Shown here in pieces: positions 1-6,064 of a stretch of 9,780 nt of DNA. Source of the stretch: an uncultured Helicobacteraceae bacterium (lineage in GTDB: Bacteria > Campylobacterota > Campylobacteria > Campylobacterales > UBA6016); the NCBI GenBank assembly GCA_937973585.1, contig CALJKN010000107.1:1-9780 (forward strand), given 5' to 3'. Position 1 is the stretch's first letter, and every line of letters starts with the position of its first letter. Under the pieces are notes generated by a model. The model searched no databases. It was given only the letters and a program-made list of their open reading frames with translations, and was not told where the DNA came from. The translations under genes were made by a program, and so were the position numbers.

Positions 1-197
1 AGCCTTGTTATGTCGTCACTCTCACAGTCCGGCTGTGCGATGATGCCGACACTATACCCCTTGCTCTCCAGCAGTCGCCCGATGATGGCTATGCCGCTAT
101 ATGCAGAGTCGATATAGGTATCGCCGCTTACGAGGATCACATCAAATTGTTTGATTCCCAGCTTCTCTTTTTCGGCGGGGGTGGTGGGTAGGAACAT
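1..197 (-). CDS. ygiQ: YgiQ family radical SAM protein, N-terminal 65 codons (runs off the window)
   Basis: The visible N-terminus starts MFLPTTPAEKEK, followed by a DVILVSGDTYIDSAYSG stretch, then GIAIIGRLLESKGY and VGIIAQPDC. This is the characteristic opening of the uncharacterised radical SAM protein YgiQ. The family's radical SAM cysteine cluster lies several hundred residues further in and is outside the window, so catalytic competence cannot be judged. The ATG at 197-195 is chosen because AAGG lies five bases upstream and MFLPTT is the usual family start; an in-frame TTG four codons earlier is less likely. It begins 21 bases after the stop of the flavoprotein gene on the same strand and is probably the third gene of that operon. 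The cellular role of YgiQ is not established. Confidence 0.88.
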   Translation of the reverse strand, partial: MFLPTTPAEKEKLGIKQFDVILVSGDTYIDSAYSGIAIIGRLLESKGYSVGIIAQPDCESDDITR

Positions 198-218
198 ATC
201 GACCTTCAATTTTTTAGG

Positions 219-758
219 TCATTGTATCCAATTTTTGTACTTGCCCAAATCCTCAGGCACGGCATTGGCGGCTATGTACTCGTCTATTTTTCCGCTTGCC
301 GCATCCCTTTGGCACCATTTGCGTATCGACTCACGTTCGCCTACAAACTCATAAAACGGCACGCTCATCCCGCAACTATGCTCAACGCAATAAATACGGA
401 GCCTCACAAACCGCCTCATCCCCACAAGGTACAAAGGGTCAAACAAAGCACGACAACCCTCGTCGTCCCTGTCCACTATCTCCCCTTTGCAAAAGAGCCT
501 GAGAATCATCGGTTTGTCGCCAAAAGAGCAAAACATCACGGTGATTTCACCGTCTCCATCTATGTCTCTGGCAGTTCTGTTGCCGCTACCGGGATAGTCG
601 AGAAACACCGCCTCATTGTCGCCCGTCACACGAAAACAGTCGTAGCCTCTAGGGCTTAGATTTACCTCTTTGCCGCTAGAACTTGCGATAAAAAACATCT
701 TTTGCGCCGCTATAAACTCTTTGTCGTCGTCGCTCAACGCCCCAAATCTTTTGCCCAT
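219..758 (-). CDS. Pyridoxamine 5'-phosphate oxidase-fold flavoprotein
   Basis: This 179-residue protein matches the PNPOx-like split-barrel family, whose members bind FMN, F420 or haem and mostly reduce or oxidise small molecules. Visible family signatures are VNLSPRGYDCFRV (residues 32-44), GSGNRTA (57-63), ITVMFCSFGDKPMILRL (72-88) and the C-terminal CGMSVPFYEFVGER (129-142). The length is normal for the subfamily that ends in this CGxxVP block, which is distinct from the vitamin B6 enzyme PdxH. The ATG at 758-756 has AAAGG eight bases upstream. It follows the carboxymuconolactone-decarboxylase-like gene by 46 bases and precedes ygiQ by 21, so the three are probably co-transcribed. The substrate is unknown; a role in detoxifying a redox-active or electrophilic compound is inferred only from its neighbours. 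Confidence 0.88.
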   Translation of the reverse strand: MGKRFGALSDDDKEFIAAQKMFFIASSSGKEVNLSPRGYDCFRVTGDNEAVFLDYPGSGNRTARDIDGDGEITVMFCSFGDKPMILRLFCKGEIVDRDDEGCRALFDPLYLVGMRRFVRLRIYCVEHSCGMSVPFYEFVGERESIRKWCQRDAASGKIDEYIAANAVPEDLGKYKNWIQ

Positions 759-808
759 CGTATAGCCTTTGAAATTTTTGGTTTGTATTTTACTACCCGA
801 CTACTGTT

Positions 809-1342
809 TTATTCATCATCGCTGACGAGATCAAACGTATTAAAAATGATGTCGATGGCGGCCATTCTGGCTCCGTGTTGGGTAGCGTCTAGTATATCGC
901 CGTCTTCCCATCCCATACCTCTGAGCGCATTTAGCTCGGCTTCGTCCGCTTTTTTGCAGTTTTTGACCGATTTGATTACAAAAGCCAGTATGGCGTTCTC
1001 TTTTTCGCTTAGCTTGGCGCTTTTGCCGTTTTGTTTTAGATCCGCTACATCCTCAACGCTCCAGCCAAACATATTTACCATCATCGCAGAGTTAAAATCT
1101 ATACAGTAAACGCAATCCGTAGAGGTAGAGACAAGTATCCTGATGGCGGCAAGTAGCGGAGCCGATAGCGTCTTGTGCCCCATATAATAACCGATAAACG
1201 AAAGCTGTTGTTTGTAAAGCTCCGGACTAGTGCTCCATAGCTGTGCCGACATCGGCACCCTGCCCCTGATAGCTTTGATTTGCGCATACAAATCTGCCAA
1301 TTCACCTGTTGCCTCTTCCGGTTTTACTGTTTTGATAAGCAT
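809..1342 (-). CDS. Carboxymuconolactone decarboxylase family (AhpD-like) protein
   Basis: This 177-residue all-helical protein carries the CMD/AhpD core, with the redox motif CVYC at residues 77-80 inside TSTDCVYCIDFNSAMM, preceded by SAPLLAAIRILVS. In AhpD itself a CxxC pair with nearby Glu and His residues reduces a peroxiredoxin partner. Here the position four residues after the second cysteine is Asn84, not His, so this is an AhpD-like paralogue and not canonical AhpD. A thiol peroxidase or disulfide-exchange role is inferred. The ATG at 1342-1340 has a strong AAGGGG site six bases upstream. The gene is first in a minus-strand operon, divergent from the TetR gene, and its promoter overlaps one of the two TetR-type palindromes, so it is the likely main target of that repressor. 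Confidence 0.88.
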   Translation of the reverse strand: MLIKTVKPEEATGELADLYAQIKAIRGRVPMSAQLWSTSPELYKQQLSFIGYYMGHKTLSAPLLAAIRILVSTSTDCVYCIDFNSAMMVNMFGWSVEDVADLKQNGKSAKLSEKENAILAFVIKSVKNCKKADEAELNALRGMGWEDGDILDATQHGARMAAIDIIFNTFDLVSDDE

Positions 1343-1363
1343 TGAAGACCCCTTGTTGTGTAG

Positions 1364-1379
1364 TTGACCAAATAGTCAA
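1364..1379. promoter_or_regulatory. Putative TetR operator 1 (promoter-downstream palindrome)
   Basis: TTGACC-AAAT-AGTCAA is an inverted repeat of two 6-base arms with one mismatch around a 4-base spacer. It lies just downstream of the predicted start of the minus-strand transcript and shares its layout with the second palindrome at 1399-1414, with 35 bp between centres. The pair is typical of TetR-family operators, though binding is inferred. Confidence 0.75.
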
Positions 1380-1384
1380 GCTAA

Positions 1385-1414
1385 ATTTTAGCCAAAATTT
1401 GACTGATTAGTCAA
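1385..1414 (-). promoter_or_regulatory. Sigma70-like promoter of the CMD-PNPOx-ygiQ operon
   Basis: Read on the minus strand, TTGACT (1414-1409) and TAAAAT (1390-1385) are separated by 18 bases. Transcription would begin near 1378, inside palindrome 1, leaving a leader of roughly 36 bases before the ATG at 1342. A 13-base palindrome GCTAAATTTTAGC (1380-1392) covers the -10 element. Confidence 0.65.
1399..1414. promoter_or_regulatory. Putative TetR operator 2 (perfect palindrome over the divergent promoters)
   Basis: TTGACT-GATT-AGTCAA has perfectly complementary 6-base arms. Its right arm, read on the minus strand, is also the -35 element of the CMD-like gene, and on the plus strand it lies 15 bases upstream of the TATAAT box of the TetR gene. 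A bound repressor would therefore block both promoters. Operator identity is inferred from symmetry, duplication and position. Confidence 0.78.
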
Positions 1415-1429
1415 GTGGTAATTTTACGA

Positions 1430-1435
1430 TATAAT
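1430..1435 (+). promoter_or_regulatory. -10 element TATAAT of the TetR gene
   Basis: A consensus TATAAT ends six bases before the A of the ATG at 1442, so transcription should start at or within a base of the start codon, giving a leaderless message. No good -35 is present at 17 bases (TTAGTC), which is tolerated in many Campylobacterota promoters. Confidence 0.6.
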
Positions 1436-1441
1436 GACGGA

Positions 1442-2017
1442 ATGGAAAAAAACACGAAAAACGCAAGAGAGCGGCTGATAGATGCGACCTTTGACGAGGT
1501 ATACGAAAAAGGGTATCAGGGTGCATCGCTAACAGACATACTCGCAAAAGCAGGGGTGCACAAAGGCTCTATGTACCATTTTTTTGCCAACAAAAAAGAG
1601 ATGACGATGTCGGCACTAAGCGAAAAGATGTCGGAGCGGTTCACAACCAAATACGGCAAGATAGTAGAGATGGACGGGGGATATATCGGGGCTTTGTTTG
1701 AGACGCTACTAGATACCTCAAACCGTGATTTCAGGCGTGGGTGTCCGCTCGCAAATATCGTGCAGGAGATGTCCAATCTGGATGATGATTTTGACAAGCT
1801 CTCAAAAGAGTTTTACCGAAATTTTCGGGGCGCAGTCCAAGCGGTTCTGGACAAAGCGGTACAAGCCGGCGAACTAAAAGGGTGCAACACCGAAACCCTA
1901 GCCCTATTCGTCACCGTCGTCATAGAGGGGGCGATACTGGCGGCAAAGGCTACGGGAGAAGCGGATGATTATGTATCGGCTATAGGTATGCTAAAAATAG
2001 TATTTGGCAATTTATAG
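1442..2017 (+). CDS. TetR/AcrR family transcriptional repressor
   Basis: This 191-residue protein begins with a TetR helix-turn-helix domain: ARERLIDATFDEVYEKGYQGASL, then the DNA-contacting segment TDILAKAGVHKGSMYHFFANK (residues 31-51). The C-terminal half contains RRGCPLANIVQEMS (98-111), typical of a TetR subgroup with a conserved cysteine (Cys101) near the ligand or dimer region; Cys148 is also present. The ATG at 1442 is preferred over an in-frame GTG at 1415, because the GTG overlaps the edge of the palindrome and lies upstream of the TATAAT box. It is divergent from the CMD-like gene and very likely represses both that operon and itself. An electrophile or disulfide-inducing ligand sensed through Cys101 is plausible but only inferred. 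The gene converges with the SIR2 gene, seven bases from its stop. Confidence 0.92.
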   Translation: MEKNTKNARERLIDATFDEVYEKGYQGASLTDILAKAGVHKGSMYHFFANKKEMTMSALSEKMSERFTTKYGKIVEMDGGYIGALFETLLDTSNRDFRRGCPLANIVQEMSNLDDDFDKLSKEFYRNFRGAVQAVLDKAVQAGELKGCNTETLALFVTVVIEGAILAAKATGEADDYVSAIGMLKIVFGNL

Positions 2018-2018
2018 C

Positions 2019-2042
2019 CTGCCGCTACTCGGTAGTTATTTT
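2019..2042 (+). terminator. Possible weak terminator after the TetR gene
   Basis: CTGCCG (2019-2024) pairs with CGGTAG (2030-2035), including one G-U pair, around a five-base loop, followed by TTATTTT. The stem is short and overlaps the end of the converging SIR2 gene, so confidence is low. Confidence 0.35.
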
Positions 2043-3536
2043 GCGGGCATACTCTCGCAATTCGTCCATATCCGGATAACCATCTTTTTCGGCTCTCTCA
2101 ATATTTGGTGAAAAATCCCATCCGATAGAGCGAACGCCGCCCGCAAGTAGTCTATCAAGCTCCCGTCTCGCCTCATCTCTTCTATCTGCAACATGAGCTA
2201 ACGCATAAAACCAAAGCTCAACCGCCAAATCATTTTCATCTTTTTGTAGCCCAAACGCCTTATCGAGATATTTTTTGCCCTCAATTTTTCTGCCAAGCCC
2301 CAGCAAAAATCCGGCGTAGTTGCCGTTGTAGTCTGCATTCTCAGGGTCAACCTCTAACGCTTTTTTGTAGTACTTTTCGGCGTTGTCGTAGTCTTTGCGG
2401 ATGTTTTTTAGGAAAAGGGCGTAGTTGCCTATCAGCTCGTGACTATTTGGTAGTTTCCGTATACCCTCTTTATATATTTCCTCTTTCTCTTCCGAGGTTT
2501 TTGCCTTTTCAATTTTCCAGTGATATTCCCACCACTTCGGTAAAATTTCTTTTATTGTTTGTGGCATTTCAGTTTTTGTCTTGTCCGCCTTTTCGCTTTC
2601 CTGTTTACCCAACTCATTTAGCTGTTCGATAAATCTCTCGGCTCGATTTTTAGCATTTTTGACTATTTCGCTATCTTCTATGCCGACCTTTGTTATATCT
2701 ATCGCCACTCCAAGCTCCGCACAAAGCTCTATGACTAGCTCGTCAAAACCATCTATATCAACCACATAGTCGTTTTGGGTTAATACTTCTTTTATTTTTT
2801 CTGGTAACTCTTTTTTCCCTCTGATGCACCAGTATATAGGCTTTCTATTCTCTTTTAGCGCTTTTAGATACTCCATCACGCTCCCATCGTTGCCGTTGTA
2901 GCCTATGACTATGAGATGAAAGCTAGAGAGTATCGGCCTTAGCGCTTTTTGCCACTGCTCGTACATGTCGGCTACGCCTTTTTCGTCGCTTATCGGGTCT
3001 AGCAAAATATCTCTATGCACTTTGACGATAGTCGGTCTGCCAGTATGCAGATTGATGTAGCTAGCCAAAGACTCATGCCCGCAAACAAGCGGTCTAGTCC
3101 TCGTGTAGTCAAAGAGCGCATCCTCTATGAGCGTGTCGAAGTTTGTAGTGATGACAAATTTATTGCCGTTTTCGGCTAATAGTTTTGCAAAGTATGCGTA
3201 TCCAACGCTTGGCTCTTTGTTGGCAAATAGCTTTTGTATCTGTGCGTATCCATTTTCCCTGTTTGCCCTAAAACGCTCTTGATATATTTTTGGATACGAC
3301 GAAGCCAAATCTTTTTCGTCGATTTCTTCCTTCTCTTTCCAATCCGCAAAATCTTTCTCATTCTTGCGCTCTTTTATCTCTTTGTACCAACCAGCCGATA
3401 GTTTTTCGCCGGATGGTATGCCGGAAGTCACAGACGCTCCCGCTCCGAGCAAAAAACAAAACTTTATATTTTCATGCCCTTTTGCATCTTTTATGGCGCT
3501 TATCAGCTCTTTTTGAGATAACCGTTGCGGATTCAT
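2025..3536 (-). CDS. SIR2-like domain protein with C-terminal TPR repeats (putative NADase/defence protein)
   Basis: This 503-residue protein has a SIR2-like domain at about residues 24-280. Visible motifs are the nucleotide-binding loop LLGAGASVTSGIPSG (29-43), ITTNFDTL (129-136, with Asn132 and Asp134), KVHRD (172-176, His174 in the catalytic position) and IVIGYNGND (209-217). A charged linker follows, then at least two TPR units (about 364-430) with the helix pattern GNYALFLKNIRKDYDNAEKYY, and a C-terminal cap ending KITTE. SIR2 domains in bacterial defence proteins commonly hydrolyse NAD+ on phage sensing; NADase activity here is inferred. The ATG at 3536-3534 has GGAG five bases upstream. 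It stands alone in its direction, with no Argonaute, STAND or ThsB partner visible. Its last 140 residues are paralogous to the TPR frame at 7478-8080. Confidence 0.85.
   Translation of the reverse strand: MNPQRLSQKELISAIKDAKGHENIKFCFLLGAGASVTSGIPSGEKLSAGWYKEIKERKNEKDFADWKEKEEIDEKDLASSYPKIYQERFRANRENGYAQIQKLFANKEPSVGYAYFAKLLAENGNKFVITTNFDTLIEDALFDYTRTRPLVCGHESLASYINLHTGRPTIVKVHRDILLDPISDEKGVADMYEQWQKALRPILSSFHLIVIGYNGNDGSVMEYLKALKENRKPIYWCIRGKKELPEKIKEVLTQNDYVVDIDGFDELVIELCAELGVAIDITKVGIEDSEIVKNAKNRAERFIEQLNELGKQESEKADKTKTEMPQTIKEILPKWWEYHWKIEKAKTSEEKEEIYKEGIRKLPNSHELIGNYALFLKNIRKDYDNAEKYYKKALEVDPENADYNGNYAGFLLGLGRKIEGKKYLDKAFGLQKDENDLAVELWFYALAHVADRRDEARRELDRLLAGGVRSIGWDFSPNIERAEKDGYPDMDELREYARKITTE
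2069..2090. repeat. 22-bp direct repeat, copy 1 (in TPR-cap coding sequence)
   Basis: These 22 bases are identical to 7522-7543 and in the same orientation. On the minus strand they encode the conserved EKDGYPD of the TPR cap in both proteins. The identity reflects shared ancestry of the coding modules, not a mobile element. Confidence 0.85.
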
Positions 3537-3552
3537 TATTGCTCCGATAAAA

Positions 3553-3558
3553 ATATTA
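3553..3558 (-). promoter_or_regulatory. Possible -10 element of the SIR2-TPR gene
   Basis: On the minus strand TAATAT lies 16 bases before the ATG at 3536, which would give a leader of about ten bases that still includes the GGAG ribosome site. No convincing -35 is seen; other A/T-rich boxes upstream are possible. Confidence 0.35.
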
Positions 3559-3600
3559 AGCCGATTTTATCTTTATTATTTTTAGCATTTTGCAATGTTT

Positions 3601-3630
3601 TTGTGTTTTTGATTTTTTGAGAGTTAAAAT
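3601..3630 (+). promoter_or_regulatory. Probable promoter of the DUF1801-DUF2461 operon
   Basis: TTGTGT (3601-3606) and TAAAAT (3625-3630) are separated by 18 bases, placing transcription start near 3637, about 20 bases before the ATG at 3657. An 11-base inverted repeat (3607-3617 and 3636-3646) brackets the -10 element. The region is A/T-rich, so chance matches are a concern. Confidence 0.45.
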
Positions 3631-3656
3631 AAAACAAAAATCAAAACGGAAATTTT

Positions 3657-4019
3657 ATGCGCTTTGACGAAGACCTTGGCTCTCAATATGCAGAGCTATT
3701 TTTGGCGACGAGAGAGTTTATTATGGGGTGTATCGGCGATGGGGTGAGTGAGAAGCAGAGCAAATGTATCACATCATATTTTTCGCCGCTCGGCGGGATT
3801 TGCTACATCAAGACCGAACCAAACGGCGTACGTATCGGATGGTTTCGGGGCGCTCACATGAAGGACAAGTACGCTCTATTGGGCGGCAAAGGCAAGATGC
3901 TACGGGGACACACGATAAAAACCCTCGGTGCAAAAGAGCGGGAGGCTCTCACATACTATATCGAGGAGAGCATATCGGCATTAATAGACAACAACCTCAA
4001 AAAAGGCAAAAAACAATGA
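3657..4019 (+). CDS. DUF1801 / YdhG-like domain protein
   Basis: This 120-residue cytosolic protein resembles the DUF1801 (YdhG, YjbR/CyaY-like superfamily) fold. The core is SYFSPLGGICYIKTEPNGVRIGWFRGAHMKD (about residues 40-71), where a beta strand with a GWFRG-type turn is followed by LLGGKGKMLRG (74-84), the family's GxGK(x)xR signature. The C-terminus is helical (AKEREALTYYIEESISALI), ending in a lysine-rich tail. Some relatives have been proposed as iron or frataxin-like chaperones, but no function is established for this one. The ATG at 3657 has CGGAAA about eight bases upstream. Its stop TGA overlaps the next gene's start (ATGA), so the two are translationally coupled. Confidence 0.7.
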   Translation: MRFDEDLGSQYAELFLATREFIMGCIGDGVSEKQSKCITSYFSPLGGICYIKTEPNGVRIGWFRGAHMKDKYALLGGKGKMLRGHTIKTLGAKEREALTYYIEESISALIDNNLKKGKKQ

Positions 4020-4669
4020 CGCACTTCACACCCGACACGCTAGCATTTTTGGATGAGCTAAAAGCGGTAAATAGCAAAGAGTGGTACAACGAGCACAAAA
4101 CAGAGTTCGAGAGCTTTGTGGGCGAACCGATGAAAGCGCTAGTGGAGCGGCTATCGGGTTTTATGCTCTCCATCGACCCCGCCTTTGAGACCAAACCTTC
4201 ACGGGTCATATCGAGGATATACAGAGACACGAGATTTTCAAAAGACAAATCGCTCTTTCGTGACTGTATGTGGTTAGCGTTCAAACGAGGCGGTAAGGAG
4301 TGGCAGAGCCATCCGGCTTTTTATTTTGAGATTTCGCCGCATGGCTATAGATACGGCATGGGGTTTTACGAGGCGGGCAGGGAAAACATGGACGCCCTGA
4401 GAGCGGCGATAGACCGTGACCCAAAGAGCTTTGAGGCAGTGAGTGCACCCGTGGAGGCTGACGGCTTTGAGCTGGCAGGCGATGAGTACAAACGCACCAT
4501 CAAGCCGCACCCGCCATATCTAGCAAAGTACTACCAAAAAAAGAGTTTTTATATGGTCAAAAATAGAGAGATTGACAAAAGGCTTTTTGACGAAAGCTTT
4601 GCCGATGAGCTAGTGGCAGAGTTTGGGAGGCTAAAAGAGTTTTATTTGTATTTGTCTAGACTAGTTTGA
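4016..4669 (+). CDS. DUF2461 domain protein (conserved hypothetical)
   Basis: This 217-residue protein is full length for DUF2461. It opens with FTPDTLAFLDELKAVNSKEWYNEHK (residues 4-28), the typical FLxxLxxNNxxxWFxxxK pattern, and has the diagnostic RVISRIYRDTRFSKDKSLF (63-81). FYFEISPHGYRYGMGFY (102-118) and the C-terminal KPHPPYLAKYYQKKSFYMVK (163-182) also fit. The ATG at 4016 is chosen because it forms an ATGA overlap with the preceding stop; the frame stays open further upstream, but that part overlaps the DUF1801 gene and carries no family sequence. No signal peptide or membrane segment is seen. Biochemical function is unknown for the family. The following 146 bases (4670-4815) hold no gene. 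Confidence 0.88.
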   Translation: MTHFTPDTLAFLDELKAVNSKEWYNEHKTEFESFVGEPMKALVERLSGFMLSIDPAFETKPSRVISRIYRDTRFSKDKSLFRDCMWLAFKRGGKEWQSHPAFYFEISPHGYRYGMGFYEAGRENMDALRAAIDRDPKSFEAVSAPVEADGFELAGDEYKRTIKPHPPYLAKYYQKKSFYMVKNREIDKRLFDESFADELVAEFGRLKEFYLYLSRLV

Positions 4670-4744
4670 AACAATTTTGTGTTGCAATATTGATTTAAAA
4701 AGCTATTTTGAGCCTAAAAATAAAGGATATTCAAAAAATAAATT

Positions 4745-4772
4745 AAACATAAAACGCTTAAATTTTATGTTT
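4745..4772. promoter_or_regulatory. Perfect 10-bp inverted repeat upstream of abiE, candidate AbiEi operator
   Basis: AAACATAAAA (4745-4754) and TTTTATGTTT (4763-4772) are exact reverse complements around an 8-base spacer, ending eight bases before the -35 of the toxin-antitoxin promoter. AbiEi antitoxins are known to repress their own operon by binding inverted repeats in the promoter region. A terminator for the preceding gene is less likely because the stem has only two G-C pairs. Confidence 0.6.
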
Positions 4773-4780
4773 TAGTCGTA

Positions 4781-4809
4781 TTGACACTTTGAAACAAATT
4801 TAATATACT
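4781..4809 (+). promoter_or_regulatory. Near-consensus sigma70 promoter of the abiE-phzF operon
   Basis: TTGACA (4781-4786) is a perfect -35, followed by exactly 17 bases and TATACT (4804-4809). Transcription would start at about 4816, the A of the antitoxin's ATG, so the mRNA should be leaderless. This is the strongest promoter match in the window. Confidence 0.8.
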
Positions 4810-4815
4810 TTTGGT

Positions 4816-5313
4816 ATGAAAAATATAGTCAAAAGCGCTGAAATATCGGATGTATCTACTATCTTAAGAAAAATTAAAAAGCTTAAAGTGGATACGCCGT
4901 ATTCAGTAGCACAATTTGCCCAAAACGACGATAAAGTACGGGTGTATCTCTCAAGGCTAGCCGACAGAGGCGAAATCGTCAAGCCGCAAAGAGGGGTTTT
5001 TTATAAACCGACCGACAAAACGCTTTACAAACGCTCAGAGCGCACCGTCAAACTAGACAAATCTCTTTTTGCAAACGACCTGTTTTGGAGCGTCAAAAAC
5101 GGCTTTTTGATAAACGCCGACGAGTTGATAAAAGCGTACCTGCTAGAATACAGCGAAGAGGACTTGATGGGGTTGTATGCGCTTTTTGGGTACAAAAGGC
5201 TGGTTCGAGAGGCGCTAAAAATCTACAAAACAAGAAAGAGCGAAGAGTATCGAAAAATACGAGCCCTCTTGGAGCGGTTTGAGGAGTGGAGGCTACATGA
5301 CAAACGAGGTTAG
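4816..5313 (+). CDS. abiEi: AbiEi-type antitoxin / transcriptional repressor (type IV toxin-antitoxin)
   Basis: This 165-residue protein has an N-terminal winged helix at about residues 17-66. It runs from SVAQFAQ through the recognition-like segment DDKVRVYLSRLADRGEIVK and ends in the wing RGVFYKP (59-65), as in AbiEi/DUF6088 antitoxins. The basic C-terminal half includes YALFGYKRLVREALKIYKTR (121-140). Family members repress their own operon and neutralise the AbiEii toxin without stable binding. Close pairing with an AbiEii nucleotidyltransferase confirms the assignment. The ATG at 4816 is preferred as the first in-frame ATG and because it coincides with the predicted transcription start; no ribosome site precedes it, consistent with leaderless translation. 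Its last 17 bases overlap the toxin gene. Confidence 0.85.
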   Translation: MKNIVKSAEISDVSTILRKIKKLKVDTPYSVAQFAQNDDKVRVYLSRLADRGEIVKPQRGVFYKPTDKTLYKRSERTVKLDKSLFANDLFWSVKNGFLINADELIKAYLLEYSEEDLMGLYALFGYKRLVREALKIYKTRKSEEYRKIRALLERFEEWRLHDKRG

Positions 5314-6061
5314 TGAGCTTCTTGATAAAATCAAAAACCATCCATTGTTTGACTCCGGCACACTCTTTTTTATCGGCGGTACGGCGCTCTCTGCCTATCT
5401 CAACCACAGAGTCTCGTACGACATAGATATTGCCTGCACGCACAAGCTTCCGGTAGCGCAAATCAAAGCCTTTGCCTTCGCCCTAGGCGCAAGGGCGGTT
5501 GCGGACAAAAACAGGGCGACGTTTAGAATCAATAAGGGTGAAGATATAGAAAACTATCATTTGAGGTTTACGGTAGGCGGTATCAAACTGGAGTTTTCGC
5601 ATTTTAGTTCGCCTATTCAGATGTCCATCATAGAAAACGCCGAGTTTGCGCCGTATAGTGAAGGCTCAAAGCTCAAAATCTTATCGTTAAAGGACATCAT
5701 ATCGCTTAAAATATTTGCTCTTTTTAACAGGCAAAAAAGTAGAGACCTATTCGACGCCGCTGTAATTTTGGAAAAAAATTTACTAGATATTAAAGAGCTT
5801 GAGAGGATATACTCATACACAAAAGAGGAGAACCGCTCCATTAGAGAGTATATCGCCGCATTCAAGATAGCGGACGACGATAGCGACAACTCGCTAGACT
5901 TTTTGCCCTCTCACGAGCATTACAAGGTCTTTGCGAAAAAAAACCAAAATGAGCGCTTTGTCAAAGCAAAAGAGATGTTTTTGACCCAGTACGACAAAAA
6001 ACAAAAAGAGGCACTTGAGGCTATCAAAAAAGCGGCAGTGAAGAATAAAACGGCGGAGTGA
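5297..6061 (+). CDS. abiEii: AbiEii/AbiGii family nucleotidyltransferase toxin
   Basis: This 254-residue protein carries the polymerase-beta-type nucleotidyltransferase signature IGGTALSAYLNHRVSYDID: Gly27-Gly28-Thr29, with Asp42 and Asp44 as metal ligands. A possible third carboxylate is Glu99 in GIKLEF. The second AbiEii block LKDIISLKIFALFNRQKSRDLFDA (131-154) supplies Lys138, Arg145, Arg149, Asp150 and Asp153. All motifs are intact, so the toxin is probably active. AbiEii toxins transfer nucleotides to cellular targets (tRNA for the related MenT toxins) and abort phage infection; the target here is unknown. The ATG at 5297 is chosen over an in-frame TTG at 5279 because GGAGG lies four bases upstream and the overlap with the antitoxin is typical of the pair. 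It is followed after three bases by phzF. Confidence 0.9.
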   Translation: MTNEVSELLDKIKNHPLFDSGTLFFIGGTALSAYLNHRVSYDIDIACTHKLPVAQIKAFAFALGARAVADKNRATFRINKGEDIENYHLRFTVGGIKLEFSHFSSPIQMSIIENAEFAPYSEGSKLKILSLKDIISLKIFALFNRQKSRDLFDAAVILEKNLLDIKELERIYSYTKEENRSIREYIAAFKIADDDSDNSLDFLPSHEHYKVFAKKNQNERFVKAKEMFLTQYDKKQKEALEAIKKAAVKNKTAE

Positions 6062-6064
6062 GCC

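Noticed and set aside
222..1109. Long plus-strand frames opposite the flavoprotein and CMD-like genes
   Set aside because: They are antisense to genes with clear family motifs and have no recognisable domains or ribosome sites.
1415..1441. GTG start for the TetR gene, nine codons upstream of the ATG
   Set aside because: It lies at the edge of the operator palindrome and upstream of the TATAAT box, so it would not be in the expected transcript; TetR homology begins after the ATG at 1442.
2300..2460. Short periodic similarity in the TPR region as a possible tandem DNA repeat or CRISPR
   Set aside because: The periodicity is about 34-36 codons at the protein level with diverged DNA, which is TPR structure, not a DNA repeat array.
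3764..4015. Long N-terminal extension of the DUF2461 frame
   Set aside because: This stretch overlaps the DUF1801 gene out of frame, has basic low-quality sequence without family similarity, and the ATGA overlap at 4016 fits a normal coupled start.
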